A DNA stretch of 64,000 nt from an uncultured Thermomicrobiaceae bacterium (GCA_938082375.1 CALKCJ010000005.1:1-64000); one strand, 5' to 3'. Counted from the stretch's first letter, positions 18,620 to 27,889 are shown. Translations and numbers: made by a program. Notes: generated from the sequence alone by a model not told the origin.

Positions 18620-20497
18620 ATGGATCGCTTCGAAGAGCTTCAGCAGGCAGTTCTGAAGGGCTCCCTGAGCAGGCGTGAGGTGCTCAAACGAGCGGCAGCA
18701 CTGGGGCTGAGCGCGTCGGCGATCGCCGCGCTGCTGGCCGCCTGCGCGCGCCAGGAGGCGACGCCGACCCAGGCGCCGGCCGCGGCGACCCCAGCGCCCG
18801 GCGCGACGCCAGCGCCCGCGACGCCGACACCTGCGACGGCAGCGACGCCCACCCCGGCGCCGGCTGCCCAGCGCGGGCAGGGCGGCCTGCTCCGGCTGCT
18901 CTGGTGGCAGGCGCCCACCATCCTCAACGGGCACCTGGCCCAGGGCTCCAAGGACTTCGATGCGTCCCGCCCGGTGCTGGAACCGCTGGCGGACGTCAAC
19001 GACGCTGGCGAGCTCGTGCCGGTGCTGGCCGCGGAGATCCCGAGCCTGGAGAACGGCGGGGTCGCGAAGGACGGCACCAGCGTCACCTGGAAGCTCAAGC
19101 AAGGCGTCGTCTGGTCGGACGGTACGCCGTTCACGGCCAAGGACGTCGTCTTCACCTACCAGTACGTGATCAACGAGGCGACGACGGCGACCACGGTCGG
19201 CAACTACACCAACATCCAGTCGGTCGAAGCGGTCGACGACCACACGGTAAAGATCACCTTCAAGGAGCCGACACCGGCCTGGATGGGTGTTTTCGTCGGG
19301 CCGTACGGTTACATCCTGCCCGAGCACATCCTGAAGGACTATGTCGGCGAGCAGGCCCGCAACGCACCGTTTAACCTCAACCCGATCGGCACCGGGCCGT
19401 TCAAAGTGCGCGAGTTCCGGCCGGGCGACGTAGTGCTCTACGACCTGAACGAGAAGTTCCGCGAGCCGGACAAGCCCTTCTTCGCCGAAGTCGAGCTGAA
19501 GGGCGGCGGTGATGCCACCAGCGCGGCTCGGGCCTCGATCCAGACTGGTGAGGTCGACTTCGCCTGGAACCTGCAGGTCGAGGCTCAGGTGCTCAAGCAG
19601 CTCGAGCAGGCCGGTGTTGGCCGCCTCATCGTGACGCCCGGGGTCAGCGTCGAGCGGATCCTCATCAATATGACTGACCCGCGCACCGAGGTCGAAGGCG
19701 AGCGCTCGAAGCTGGGCGTGCCACACCCGTGGCAGTCCGACCTGAAGGTGCGCCAGGCGTACGCGCTGCTGTGCCGGAGGGATCAGATCGCCGACCAGCT
19801 CTACGGTCCAGCGGGTAAGGCGACCAGCAACATCCTCGTTGCCCCCGAGCGCTTCGTCTCCAAGAACACCAAGTGGGAGTTCAACCCCGACCGAGCTGCA
19901 CAGCTCCTCGACGAGGCCGGTTGGACGGCGGGCCCGGACGGCGTGCGCCAGAAGGACGGGAAGCGGATGGAGATCGTCTACCAGACCTCGATCAACCCCG
20001 TCCGGCAGAAGACCCAGGAGATCATCAAGGCCGAGTTCGAAAAGGTCGGCGTCAAGGTCCAGATCAAGTCGGTCGAAGCAAGCGTGTTCTTCTCCTCGGA
20101 TCCCGGTAACCCGGACACCTACGCGCACTTCTACACCGACATCCAGATGTACACCAACGGACCGTCGCTGACCTATCCGATCGACTACATGATTTCCTGG
20201 TGGGGCGACGAGTCGAACATTCCGCAGAAGGCGAACAACTGGTCAGGCAACAACATCGAGCGCTGGCAGAACGAAGAGTACGACCGGCTCTTCGAGCAGG
20301 CACGTCGCGAGCTGGATCCGGACAAGCAGGTTGAACTGTTCGTCGGGATGAACGACCTGGTGATCGAGAATGTGGTCGAGATCCCGCTGGTGCACCGGAA
20401 CGGTGTCAGCGGCGCCGCCAAGAACCTGGAGAATCTCGAGTTGTCGCGCTGGACATCGGATCTCTGGAACCTCGCGAACTGGAGGCGAAGCGGCTAA
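18620..20497 (+). CDS. Peptide ABC transporter substrate-binding lipoprotein (family 5)
   Basis: 625 residues. The ATG follows GAGGAGGAG. The N-terminus has a Tat-like SRREVLKR motif and ends in the lipobox LLAAC, so the mature protein is probably a lipoprotein. A linker of about 45 residues made of Ala, Thr and Pro follows. The SBP_bac_5 fold then runs from GGLLRLLWWQAP, with WKLKQGVVWSDGTPFTAKDV typical of oligopeptide/dipeptide-binding proteins. It delivers peptides or related ligands to the two permeases downstream. A hairpin lies between this gene and the permeases and may set the binding protein in excess. Confidence 0.93.
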   Translation: MDRFEELQQAVLKGSLSRREVLKRAAALGLSASAIAALLAACARQEATPTQAPAAATPAPGATPAPATPTPATAATPTPAPAAQRGQGGLLRLLWWQAPTILNGHLAQGSKDFDASRPVLEPLADVNDAGELVPVLAAEIPSLENGGVAKDGTSVTWKLKQGVVWSDGTPFTAKDVVFTYQYVINEATTATTVGNYTNIQSVEAVDDHTVKITFKEPTPAWMGVFVGPYGYILPEHILKDYVGEQARNAPFNLNPIGTGPFKVREFRPGDVVLYDLNEKFREPDKPFFAEVELKGGGDATSAARASIQTGEVDFAWNLQVEAQVLKQLEQAGVGRLIVTPGVSVERILINMTDPRTEVEGERSKLGVPHPWQSDLKVRQAYALLCRRDQIADQLYGPAGKATSNILVAPERFVSKNTKWEFNPDRAAQLLDEAGWTAGPDGVRQKDGKRMEIVYQTSINPVRQKTQEIIKAEFEKVGVKVQIKSVEASVFFSSDPGNPDTYAHFYTDIQMYTNGPSLTYPIDYMISWWGDESNIPQKANNWSGNNIERWQNEEYDRLFEQARRELDPDKQVELFVGMNDLVIENVVEIPLVHRNGVSGAAKNLENLELSRWTSDLWNLANWRRSG

Positions 20498-20517
20498 ACT
20501 TCCACGGAGGGCGGGTG

Positions 20518-20542
20518 GGCGGCCCCACGTCCAGGGGCCGCC
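20518..20542 (+). terminator. Perfect 9-bp hairpin between binding protein and permease
   Basis: GGCGGCCCC (20518-20526) and GGGGCCGCC (20534-20542) pair perfectly around a 7-base loop, followed by a short pyrimidine tract (TTACCTCTT) rather than a clean T run. In transporter operons such hairpins often act as partial terminators or block 3' decay, leaving more binding protein than permease. Either role fits the position. Confidence 0.6.
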
Positions 20543-20690
20543 TTACCTCTTACGAGGCGACGCTGGGCGGGCAACGGTGCTCGTCCGGTCAGCGCCTGTG
20601 GTCGTGTAGCGTTGTGATGAAACGTTCCTGGGAGTAGAGTGGCTCACGGGAGAATCGGATCCGCGAGCACAGGGACAGGAGCGGAACGGG

Positions 20691-21650
20691 ATGACCCGGT
20701 ACATCGTCAGGCGCTTGCTGACTGCGATCCCGACGCTGGTCGCCATCAGTATGGTGATCTTCACCATCTTGGCGTTGGCACCAGGCGACCCGCTGGCCGA
20801 GTTCGCGGTGAACCCGTCCGTGCCGCCAGAAGTGCGCCAGCGGATCCGCAAGAGTATGGGGCTGGACGATCCCATCCCCGTCCGCTACACGAAGTGGTTC
20901 ACCTCGATCATTCGGGGTGACTTTGGCTACTCGTTCCGCAGCCGCTCGCCGGTGAGCGATCTGATGATGCAGCGCTTGCCAACAACCCTCTACGTCATCG
21001 GCACCGCGTACCTCATCGCAGTGCTGCTTGCGATCCCGATCGGCGTCATCTCGGCTGTTCGGCAGTACTCGGTCTTCGACACCGTCGCGACGACCTTAGC
21101 CTTCATTGGATTCTCCTTACCGACCTTTTTCACCGGTCTGCTCTTCATCCTGCTCTTCAGCGTCAAGCTGGGCTGGTTCCCGATGATCTACCGGGCCACC
21201 ATCGACGAACCCGGGCTGCGGGGGCTCTGGCTGAAGATCGAGCAGGCCATCATGCCGATCACCGTGCTCGCGCTCTTCCAGACGGCGGCGCTCACCCGCT
21301 ATACCCGCGCCTCGATGCTTGAGACCATCCACCAGGACTATGTCCGAACGGCGCGGGCGAAGGGGCTGAGCGAGCTGACGGTGATCAGCCGCCACGCGCT
21401 CCGTAACGCCTTGATCCCGGTGGTCACCATCATCGCGCTCAGCATCCCTGGGATCTTTACTGGCGCAGTGATCACCGAGCAGATCTTCCGCGTACCCGGC
21501 ATGGGGTCGCTGCTGATCTCAGCGATCAATGACAACGATACCCCTGTCATCATGGCGATCACGATCATCTTCTCGGCGCTGGTTGTGCTCTTCAACTTGA
21601 TCGCCGACGTGCTCTACGGTGTGCTCGATCCGCGGATCAAATACGAGTAG
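20691..21650 (+). CDS. Peptide ABC transporter permease, DppB/OppB type
   Basis: 319 residues with six predicted membrane helices starting at LLTAIPTLVAISMVIFTIL. The EAA-type loop that contacts the ATPase is visible (about DYVRTARAKGLSELTVISRHALRNALIP). Typical DppB phrases include GDFGYSFRSRSPV near residue 75 and the C-terminal LIADVLYGVLDPRIKYE. It forms the pore with the next gene product. The gene starts about 190 bases after the binding-protein gene. Confidence 0.94.
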   Translation: MTRYIVRRLLTAIPTLVAISMVIFTILALAPGDPLAEFAVNPSVPPEVRQRIRKSMGLDDPIPVRYTKWFTSIIRGDFGYSFRSRSPVSDLMMQRLPTTLYVIGTAYLIAVLLAIPIGVISAVRQYSVFDTVATTLAFIGFSLPTFFTGLLFILLFSVKLGWFPMIYRATIDEPGLRGLWLKIEQAIMPITVLALFQTAALTRYTRASMLETIHQDYVRTARAKGLSELTVISRHALRNALIPVVTIIALSIPGIFTGAVITEQIFRVPGMGSLLISAINDNDTPVIMAITIIFSALVVLFNLIADVLYGVLDPRIKYE

Positions 21651-21687
21651 AGTGCGATCTCGCCAGGCCCAGAGGGAGGGGTAACAG

Positions 21688-22653
21688 ATGTCGGAGGCAA
21701 CTGGACGGCAGGCGCAACCGGCAGCAGCGCCCGCGATCGGCGTCGAGGCGCTGGTCGGCCTGCGAACGAAGAAACCCCGCTCCCTCTGGAGCGACGCCTG
21801 GCGACAGTTCCGCCATCACCGGCTGGCGATGGCCGGGAGTGTGGTCATCGTGATCATCGCCGTGGCGACCGTGATCGGACCGTTCCTCTGGCCGATCAAA
21901 TGGAACTATTTCGACATGGCCCAGTCGATGCTTCCCCCATCGCTCGCTCACCCATTTGGCACGACTGACCTCGGCCACGACATCTTCGCGCGTATCCTCT
22001 GGGGTGGGCGAATCTCGATCGCGGTGGGCGTGTTCGCGATGCTGGTCGCAATCACGCTGGGAACACTCATCGGGGCCATCGCTGGCTACTTCGGCGGCTT
22101 CCTCGATTCAGCGCTCATGCGGCTGACTGACCTCTTTATCTCGCTGCCGAGTCTCCCCTTGCTCCTCCTGATCACATACCTGTTCCGTGACCGTATGGCA
22201 GCCACCTTCGGTGTCGAGATCGGCATGTTCATCCTAATCGTGGTCGTGATCGGGGGGTTGAACTGGATGCCGGTGGCACGACTGGTGCGCGCGTCGTTCC
22301 TCTCGATCAAGGAGAAAGAGTTCATCGAGGCGGCCCACTCAATCGGAGTAGGCACGGGTGCAATCATCGTCAAGCACATCCTGCCCAATACCCTCAGCCC
22401 GGTCATCGTCGCCGCGACACTCGGCGTCGCGCAGGCGATCATCACCGAGTCCTCGCTCTCGTTCCTGGGGCTCGGATTCCCGCCCGACATCCCCACCTGG
22501 GGGCGCATGCTCTTCGACGCCAAGGACTGGATGAGCTTCGCTCCCTGGATGGTGCTCTTCCCTGGGATGGCGATCTTCCTGACTGTGCTGAGTATCAACT
22601 ACGTGGGCGACGGGCTGCGCGATGCGTTAGATCCGCGCCGCATGTACACCTAG
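21688..22653 (+). CDS. Peptide ABC transporter permease, DppC/OppC type
   Basis: 321 residues. The ATG is preceded by GAGGGAGGGG. After an N-terminal OppC-type segment (about 30-65, RHHRLAMAGSVVIVIIAV), it has the PFGTTDLGHDIFARILWGGRISI motif shared by DppC proteins and the EAA loop near EFIEAAHSIGVGTGAIIVKHILPN. It ends with the conserved GDGLRDALDPR. It partners the DppB-like permease 37 bases upstream. No ATPase gene (DppD/DppF) follows; the next gene is threonine synthase. Confidence 0.94.
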   Translation: MSEATGRQAQPAAAPAIGVEALVGLRTKKPRSLWSDAWRQFRHHRLAMAGSVVIVIIAVATVIGPFLWPIKWNYFDMAQSMLPPSLAHPFGTTDLGHDIFARILWGGRISIAVGVFAMLVAITLGTLIGAIAGYFGGFLDSALMRLTDLFISLPSLPLLLLITYLFRDRMAATFGVEIGMFILIVVVIGGLNWMPVARLVRASFLSIKEKEFIEAAHSIGVGTGAIIVKHILPNTLSPVIVAATLGVAQAIITESSLSFLGLGFPPDIPTWGRMLFDAKDWMSFAPWMVLFPGMAIFLTVLSINYVGDGLRDALDPRRMYT

Positions 22654-22704
22654 GGGCGCAGGCGCGTGCGTGGAGCTGGCGTCGGTCGTCCTGGAGGAGA
22701 TGTC

Positions 22705-23997
22705 GTGGATCCCGACATGGCCACTGGCGGGCCCATGCATCTGGTCTGCGACACCTGCGGGCGAGTCTGGCCTGCGGAGAGGTCACCAGGACGCTGCGCG
22801 TGCGGTGGTTTGCCCGGGCTCGTCTTCGCTCTCCCGGAGTCGATCAATCCCACCATCTACGATTGCCGGCGCGCCGGCCTCGACCCGCTCGACCGGAGCG
22901 GCGTCTGGCGCTATCGGGAGTTTCTCCCACCGCTGTCACCTGGCGCGGTCGTTACCCGGCCTGAAGGGAATACGAACCTCTACAGCTCTCCTGCGCTCTC
23001 CTCGTGGACGGGTTGCGAACGGCTCGTTTTGAAGCACGAGGGTGAAAACCCGACAGGCTCCTTCAAAGACCGCGGGATGACTGTGGCCACCAGCCATGCG
23101 CGGGCAGTCGGCGCCCGCGTCGTCGCCTGTGCCTCCACGGGAAACACCTCGGCTTCGGTGGCTGCCTACGCGGCCATGGCCGGGTTGCCCGCCGTTGTCT
23201 TCTTGCCGGAGGGGAAAATCTCCGCCGCAAAGCTCGGCCAAGCGATCGCCTACGGGGCCCGGATCGTGCAGGTGCGCGGCGATTTCGATGCGGCCATGCG
23301 TTTGGTCGAGGAGGCCAGCCAGGAGCTCGGGCTCTACCTTTTGAACTCGATCAACCCGTTCCGGCTGGCGGGCCAGAAGACGATCGTCATCGAGCTGCTG
23401 CACCAGCTCCGCTGGGAGCCGCCGGACTGGATCGTGCTCCCCGGAGGAAACCTGGGGAATACCGCCGCTTTCGGGCTGGCGATCGCCGAGCTCCAGGTGA
23501 CTGGCCTCATCGCCCGGCGGCCACGGCTGGCCGTGATCCAGGCCGAGGGAGCAGCGCCGTTCTACCGTGCGTATTGCCGCGGCTTCGTAAGGTTTTCTCC
23601 CGAGCCGGCCGAGACGGTGGCGAGCGCGATCCGGATCGGCCACCCGGTCAGCTACCACCGAGCGAGGCACGCGATCGAGCAAACGGAGGGCGTTGTCGAG
23701 ATCGTCAGCGACGAGGAGATCCTCGAGGCGAAGGCGCGCATCGACCGGGCTGGGATCGGCTGCGAGCCGGCATCCGCTGCCTCGGTCGCTGGCGTGCGCA
23801 CGCTGGTGCGAGCAGGCGTCATCGCGCCCAGCCAGTCGGTCGTCGCGTTACTGACTGGCCACCTCTTGAAAGATCCTGACACGGTGATGGACTATCACCT
23901 GAGTCCGGACGCCGAGCGCCGGCCGCTTGCCAACCGGCCGGTCACGGTCGAGCCGACGCTCGCTGCGCTCCGAGGAGTGCTCCGCGATGTGGCTTAG
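22705..23997 (+). CDS. thrC: Threonine synthase
   Basis: About 430 residues. It converts O-phosphohomoserine to threonine with PLP. A small N-terminal zinc-ribbon-like cluster (CDTCG and CACGG) is followed by the PLP domain; Lys121 in NPTGSFKDRG is the Schiff-base lysine, and CASTGNTSASVAAYA and GGNLGNTAAFG bind the cofactor phosphate and substrate. The start is the GTG at 22705, 5 bases after GGAGGAG; ATGs at 22717 and 22735 are alternatives. thrB begins inside its last codons. A second, more distant paralog lies at 58.6-59.9 kb. Confidence 0.93.
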   Translation: MDPDMATGGPMHLVCDTCGRVWPAERSPGRCACGGLPGLVFALPESINPTIYDCRRAGLDPLDRSGVWRYREFLPPLSPGAVVTRPEGNTNLYSSPALSSWTGCERLVLKHEGENPTGSFKDRGMTVATSHARAVGARVVACASTGNTSASVAAYAAMAGLPAVVFLPEGKISAAKLGQAIAYGARIVQVRGDFDAAMRLVEEASQELGLYLLNSINPFRLAGQKTIVIELLHQLRWEPPDWIVLPGGNLGNTAAFGLAIAELQVTGLIARRPRLAVIQAEGAAPFYRAYCRGFVRFSPEPAETVASAIRIGHPVSYHRARHAIEQTEGVVEIVSDEEILEAKARIDRAGIGCEPASAASVAGVRTLVRAGVIAPSQSVVALLTGHLLKDPDTVMDYHLSPDAERRPLANRPVTVEPTLAALRGVLRDVA

Positions 23998-24934
23998 CGT
24001 CCGCGTTCCTGCCTCGAGCGCGAACCTGGGGCCTGGTTTTGACTCGCTCGCGGTCGCGTTGAGCTGGTACCTGACTGTGACGGTCGAGAAGGGGGGGCAT
24101 GCGCGGTTCGAGGCGCGCGCGCCCGGTGAGATCGGAGACGGGCGAAATCTCGTCCTCGAGGCGATGCAGGCACTGGCGCGCGTGGTCGGGCAAGAGCTGC
24201 CCGGGTGCCAGGTAACGGTCGAGTCAGCGATCCCGGTAGCGCGGGGGCTTGGGAGCTCGGCCGCTGCCATTGTTGGTGGGCTCCTCGCCGCGAACGCGCT
24301 GCTTGGTACCCCCCTTACCCGGGAGGGGATCTGGCGGTTGGCCTGGCAGCTAGAGGGGCACGGAGACAACGTCACGGCCGCGCTGTACGGCGGGGCGGTG
24401 CTCGCGCTCCAAGGCCAGGCAGGCCCGCTGGCCCAGCAGGTACCGATCGCCGGGCCTTTGCGGGCGGTGCTGCTGATCCCCGACCAGCTGGGCTACACGA
24501 GCGTGGCCCGCGCTGTGCTGCCCGATCAGGTCTCCCGCCAAGTCACCGTTGCGACCGCTGCACGCTGCGCCCTCCTCGTGCTGGCGCTGAGCACCGGACA
24601 GTTCGCGTTGCTCGGAGAGGCGATGGCGGACGAGCTGCATCAACCGCACCGGGCAGCTCTCTATCCGTACCTCATCGACGCCATCGCGGCCGCTCGGGCC
24701 GGCGGAGCCTATGGAGCGTGCCTCAGCGGGTCAGGCCCCGCAGTGCTGGCGCTGTCGGCGCCTGAGGTGACGAAATCGGTGCAGCGGGAACTCCAGGGGG
24801 TGGTCGACCGGTACAGTCTCGCCGCCCAGGTGGCAATCGTGGACATCGCGCATGAAGGGGCGAGCGTCCAAGCCGTGCCAGCGAGAGATTCCAGCCTAGG
24901 GACGACTGCCCAGGGAACCGCGTATGAGCGGTGA
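23987..24934 (+). CDS. thrB: Homoserine kinase
   Basis: 315 residues, GHMP kinase family. It phosphorylates homoserine to make the substrate of ThrC. The N-terminal VPASSANLGPGFDSLAVAL and the ATP loop PVARGLGSSAAAIVGG (84-99) are classic, and the late GAYGACLSGSGPAV motif is present. It starts 11 bases before the thrC stop, after CGAGGAG, so it is translationally coupled to thrC. Its 3' end faces the second peptide-binding protein gene with only 5 bases between them. Confidence 0.95.
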   Translation: MWLSVRVPASSANLGPGFDSLAVALSWYLTVTVEKGGHARFEARAPGEIGDGRNLVLEAMQALARVVGQELPGCQVTVESAIPVARGLGSSAAAIVGGLLAANALLGTPLTREGIWRLAWQLEGHGDNVTAALYGGAVLALQGQAGPLAQQVPIAGPLRAVLLIPDQLGYTSVARAVLPDQVSRQVTVATAARCALLVLALSTGQFALLGEAMADELHQPHRAALYPYLIDAIAAARAGGAYGACLSGSGPAVLALSAPEVTKSVQRELQGVVDRYSLAAQVAIVDIAHEGASVQAVPARDSSLGTTAQGTAYER

Positions 24935-24939
24935 ATCCG

Positions 24940-26724
24940 TCAAGGTAACGCCTCCTGGGAACTGATCCACCATTGCTCTGGGTTCCACCAGATGCCGTTC
25001 ATCGGGCCGGGCATGAGACCCTTGACATGGCTGCGCCCGGTGACGATATCGACATGGAGATAGATCGGAAGCACCAGCACCTCCAGAGTGATCTGGTTCT
25101 GGAGCCGCTGAAGGATCTCCACCCTGGCCGCGGCGTCGGTGGTGGCCTCCTGGCGAGCGAGGAGCTGGTCGATGAGCTCGCTGCGATAGCCCATGACGTT
25201 CTCGCCAGCGAGCTCCTCACTGCCGGGGATCGCCTCGCTGCTGAACCAAGCGGAGAAGCCGCTGGGCGTAAGGCGGCGGTCGCACCAGCAGAGGAGTAAG
25301 TCATAGTGCCGCTCCCGCGCTGCTCCGGTCAACGGAGTAATGCGGATATCGATCCCGAGAGCTCGCATGTCCTCCGCGAACGAAGCTGCGATCTGGCGCT
25401 TGAAGGCGAGGTCGCGCTCCGGATTCGCGTCGACTGCGAGGGTAAGCTGGAGCGGTTCGCCTGCTCGCATCCGGATACCGTTCGGGCCGGGCTGCCACCC
25501 GGCGTCGTCAAGCAGGCGCCGGGCCTGCTCTGGGTCGAACTCGGGGCTAGCCTGCGGTGCAGCTCGAGCCTGCCAGGGAGTGTAGTCGAGTAGACCATGT
25601 GCGACCGGAACCGCTCCGAAAAGCAGCTCGTCCACGAGCCGCTCTCGGTCGAAGCCGAGCAGCAGTGCCCGCCGCACCCGCAGGTCACCCAGGATTGGGT
25701 GTGGCTGGCTGAGCGCCGCCGGATCCTGCACGTTGACTACGAGCATCGCGACGGCACCGCCGCGGGGGGTGACGAGCATGAGGAACTCTGGGTGCGCGTG
25801 CAGCTCGGCGAGCGACCATTCGGGTAGCCCTGCTACCAGGTCGAGCTCGCCTGACGCGAGCTGGCTCAACAGTTCCCGAAGATCTGGAAGAACGCGGAAC
25901 ACGATGCGGTCGAGATAGACCTCGCTAGTGTGGAAGCGCGGGTTGCGCTCGAGCGTGAGCTGCTGACCAGGCTGCCAGTCCACGATGATGAACGGCCCGC
26001 TGCTGATGTGACCGACTCCCCCGTAGTCCGCTTCGGCGATCTCTTGGGGAGCCAGGTCGGCCAGCGCGTGAGCAGGCAGGAGGAAGCCGCTGGGTCGCTC
26101 GCCGATCCCCACAAGGGTGTTGTCCAGAAACGAGGCAGACGGGCGCTTGAGGTGCACCGTCGCCGTCAGGTAGTCGCTGCTCAGTTCGATGGACTGGATG
26201 AGATCCCATCCGGCGCGGCTGTTTGCCGGGTAGTTCGGGTCGCTGAGGAGCTGCCAGGTGAAAAAGAAGTCCCGAGCATCGAGCGGCTCGCCGTCCGACC
26301 AGGTGAGGTCGGCACGAAATCGCAGGGTGTACCTCTGCCCGTCAGGCGAAATCCCACCGTTCTCGACCGTGGGTACCTCGGCGAGGATCTGTGGTTCAAG
26401 CGTGTTGTCGTGGCGCACGCGGACGAGACGCGCGTCGAGGCAGGCGAGCACCCAGTAGCTTACGGGCTCGCGCGCCAGTGAGAAGTTGAGCGTGTCAGGT
26501 TCCGCGAGCACACCGACCACGAGGGTACCGCCGTGCGCTGGCGCTTCCTCGGCCGGCGACGGTGTGGCAAGGATCGGGGCGAAAGTGGGAGTCGCCTGGG
26601 GTGGGAACGACGTGAGTGACGGGCTCGGCGCCGGGGTCATCGGCACGCGCCGGCAGCCAGCGAGGATCAGCATGAGGACGAAAGCCAGCGGGAGGACGCG
26701 GGTCGCCAGCGACGGCCTCCGCAC
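24940..26724 (-). CDS. Peptide ABC substrate-binding lipoprotein (family 5), solitary
   Basis: 594 residues. The signal peptide ends in lipobox LAGC at about residue 24, followed by a Pro/Ser/Thr linker and an SBP_bac_5 fold (RYTLRFRADLTWSDGEPLDARDFFFTWQLL). It is clearly related to, but divergent from, the binding protein at 18.6 kb. No permease or ATPase lies beside it, so it either serves the transporter encoded at 18.6-22.7 kb or another one elsewhere. It converges on thrB. Confidence 0.9.
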   Translation of the reverse strand: MRRPSLATRVLPLAFVLMLILAGCRRVPMTPAPSPSLTSFPPQATPTFAPILATPSPAEEAPAHGGTLVVGVLAEPDTLNFSLAREPVSYWVLACLDARLVRVRHDNTLEPQILAEVPTVENGGISPDGQRYTLRFRADLTWSDGEPLDARDFFFTWQLLSDPNYPANSRAGWDLIQSIELSSDYLTATVHLKRPSASFLDNTLVGIGERPSGFLLPAHALADLAPQEIAEADYGGVGHISSGPFIIVDWQPGQQLTLERNPRFHTSEVYLDRIVFRVLPDLRELLSQLASGELDLVAGLPEWSLAELHAHPEFLMLVTPRGGAVAMLVVNVQDPAALSQPHPILGDLRVRRALLLGFDRERLVDELLFGAVPVAHGLLDYTPWQARAAPQASPEFDPEQARRLLDDAGWQPGPNGIRMRAGEPLQLTLAVDANPERDLAFKRQIAASFAEDMRALGIDIRITPLTGAARERHYDLLLCWCDRRLTPSGFSAWFSSEAIPGSEELAGENVMGYRSELIDQLLARQEATTDAAARVEILQRLQNQITLEVLVLPIYLHVDIVTGRSHVKGLMPGPMNGIWWNPEQWWISSQEALP

Positions 26725-26909
26725 CGTAACACCCTCCTTCGCTGGGCGAGATCGCCAGGCCCGCTTCTTCTCGGCCAGTATAGGGAGGCCGGCGGAGGGC
26801 TGGCAACGCGGCGGGCCAGCTTGTGGCGAAGAATAGCGGCTCCGCCGCTGATGACTCGCGCACAGCGCGGGGTCGGCCGCTGGGCAGTGAGAGCGGTGCC
26901 GGCCACCGG

Positions 26910-26952
26910 TGACTCACGCTCTTAACGCGAGTGAGTCAAGTTATGGTATACT
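26910..26952 (+). promoter_or_regulatory. Promoter with overlapping inverted repeat
   Basis: TGG TATACT (26944-26952) is an extended -10 element. TGACTCAC (26910-26917) and GTGAGTCA (26931-26938) form an exact 8-bp inverted repeat with a 13-base spacer that covers the -35 region. A repressor bound there would block polymerase. It serves the small membrane protein gene starting at 27020. Confidence 0.55.
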
Positions 26953-27019
26953 TGTTGATGAGAAGAAGCCGGAGGTGGAAGGGGCGAGGGCACCGATCTC
27001 GACAGGAAGGAGGCTGCCC

Positions 27020-27331
27020 ATGGAAGTCGGAACCTTCCTCTTGATGGTGGCCCTGGCCTACAGCTTCGGTGTACTCTGGTATGACCTCTTGCCGGGACGC
27101 TTGCCCGAGCGGGTGTGGCGCGTTGCGGCGTATCCCTTCTTGGGCATCTGGGTAGGTGAGCTGCTTCTGACGCGGGTGCTGACCTTCGATCCCGAGTTCG
27201 GCGGTCTGCACCTCGTCAGCGCGGCCCTCGGCTCGCTCGTCGCTGTCATCGTCGACTGGATCATCAGCCAGGCGCGCCGCCCGGCGATGGTGCCTCAGTT
27301 CGAGACACAGCCGGAGGCGCGGGCTGCGTAG
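27020..27331 (+). CDS. Small membrane protein, unknown function
   Basis: 103 residues from the ATG at 27020 (AGGAAGGAGG upstream). It has about three hydrophobic segments (VGTFLLMVALAYSFGVLWYDLLPG, a VAAYPFLGIWVGELLL stretch and LVSAALGSLVAVIVDWII) and a short charged tail. I do not recognise the family. It sits just upstream of the rpsF promoter and has its own promoter with a likely operator, so it appears separately controlled. Confidence 0.75.
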   Translation: MEVGTFLLMVALAYSFGVLWYDLLPGRLPERVWRVAAYPFLGIWVGELLLTRVLTFDPEFGGLHLVSAALGSLVAVIVDWIISQARRPAMVPQFETQPEARAA

Positions 27332-27380
27332 ATGTCCGGCGAAGCGCGCCCTCGCCCCTTCACCGGCTCCTCGTTCCGTT

Positions 27381-27389
27381 TGGTATACT
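27381..27389 (+). promoter_or_regulatory. Extended -10 promoter of rpsF-ssb-rpsR
   Basis: TGG TATACT at 27381-27389 repeats the extended -10 form seen at 26944. No strong -35 box is visible at 17 bases. It lies about 125 bases before the rpsF start, leaving room for a leader RNA. Confidence 0.5.
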
Positions 27390-27397
27390 CCCGGAGA

Positions 27398-27422
27398 AGC
27401 CAGCTCGGGATACCGGCTGGCT
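27398..27422 (+). promoter_or_regulatory. Leader stem-loop upstream of rpsF
   Basis: AGCCAGC (27398-27404) pairs exactly with GCTGGCT (27416-27422) around an 11-base loop that includes CCG. S6:S18 autoregulatory leaders in other bacteria carry a stem with an exposed CCG recognised by the S6-S18 complex. Resemblance is only in outline, so the assignment is tentative. Confidence 0.3.
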
Positions 27423-27513
27423 GTGTAGTGTGTGCCTTTCTGCGCTGTGGCCGCCCGGGTGAGGCAACGGCCCGTGGACGCGTGCAGCGCAAGCCCGAGG
27501 AAAGGAGGGTTCG

Positions 27514-27831
27514 TTGCCGCGCTGGGAACCGACGCCCCGACCTTACGAGCTGATGGTTCTGTTCCGTCCCGACCTGGCCGAGGACGGACTGGAGGCTGCC
27601 ATCGACCGAGTCACATCGCTACTCCAAGAGGTTGGTGGCACGGTCACCAACATCAAGCGGGATACGCCGTGGGGTCGGCGACGGCTGGCTTATCCGATCC
27701 ACAAGTTCCAGGACGCGATCTACGTGCTCTATCACTTCACCTGCCCACCGGCCCGGACGCGCGAGATCGAGCGAGAGCTGCGCCTCAACGAGCAGGTGAT
27801 CCGCCACCTGATGGTTCGTCTCGAGGAGTGA
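27514..27831 (+). CDS. rpsF: 30S ribosomal protein S6
   Basis: 105 residues. S6 binds S18 and 16S rRNA in the platform of the small subunit. The family pattern is clear: YELMVLFRPDL at the first strand, then NIKRDTPWGRRRLAYPI and the last helix/strand RHLMVRLEE. The start codon is TTG at 27514, supported by AAAGGAGGG seven bases upstream. It is the first gene of the widely conserved rpsF-ssb-rpsR operon. Confidence 0.96.
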   Translation: MPRWEPTPRPYELMVLFRPDLAEDGLEAAIDRVTSLLQEVGGTVTNIKRDTPWGRRRLAYPIHKFQDAIYVLYHFTCPPARTREIERELRLNEQVIRHLMVRLEE

Positions 27832-27889
27832 GGCCGTCGACTCCCGCGCTCTGAGAGCCGCGATCCGCTGGGGCCTGTAAGGAGGTAGC

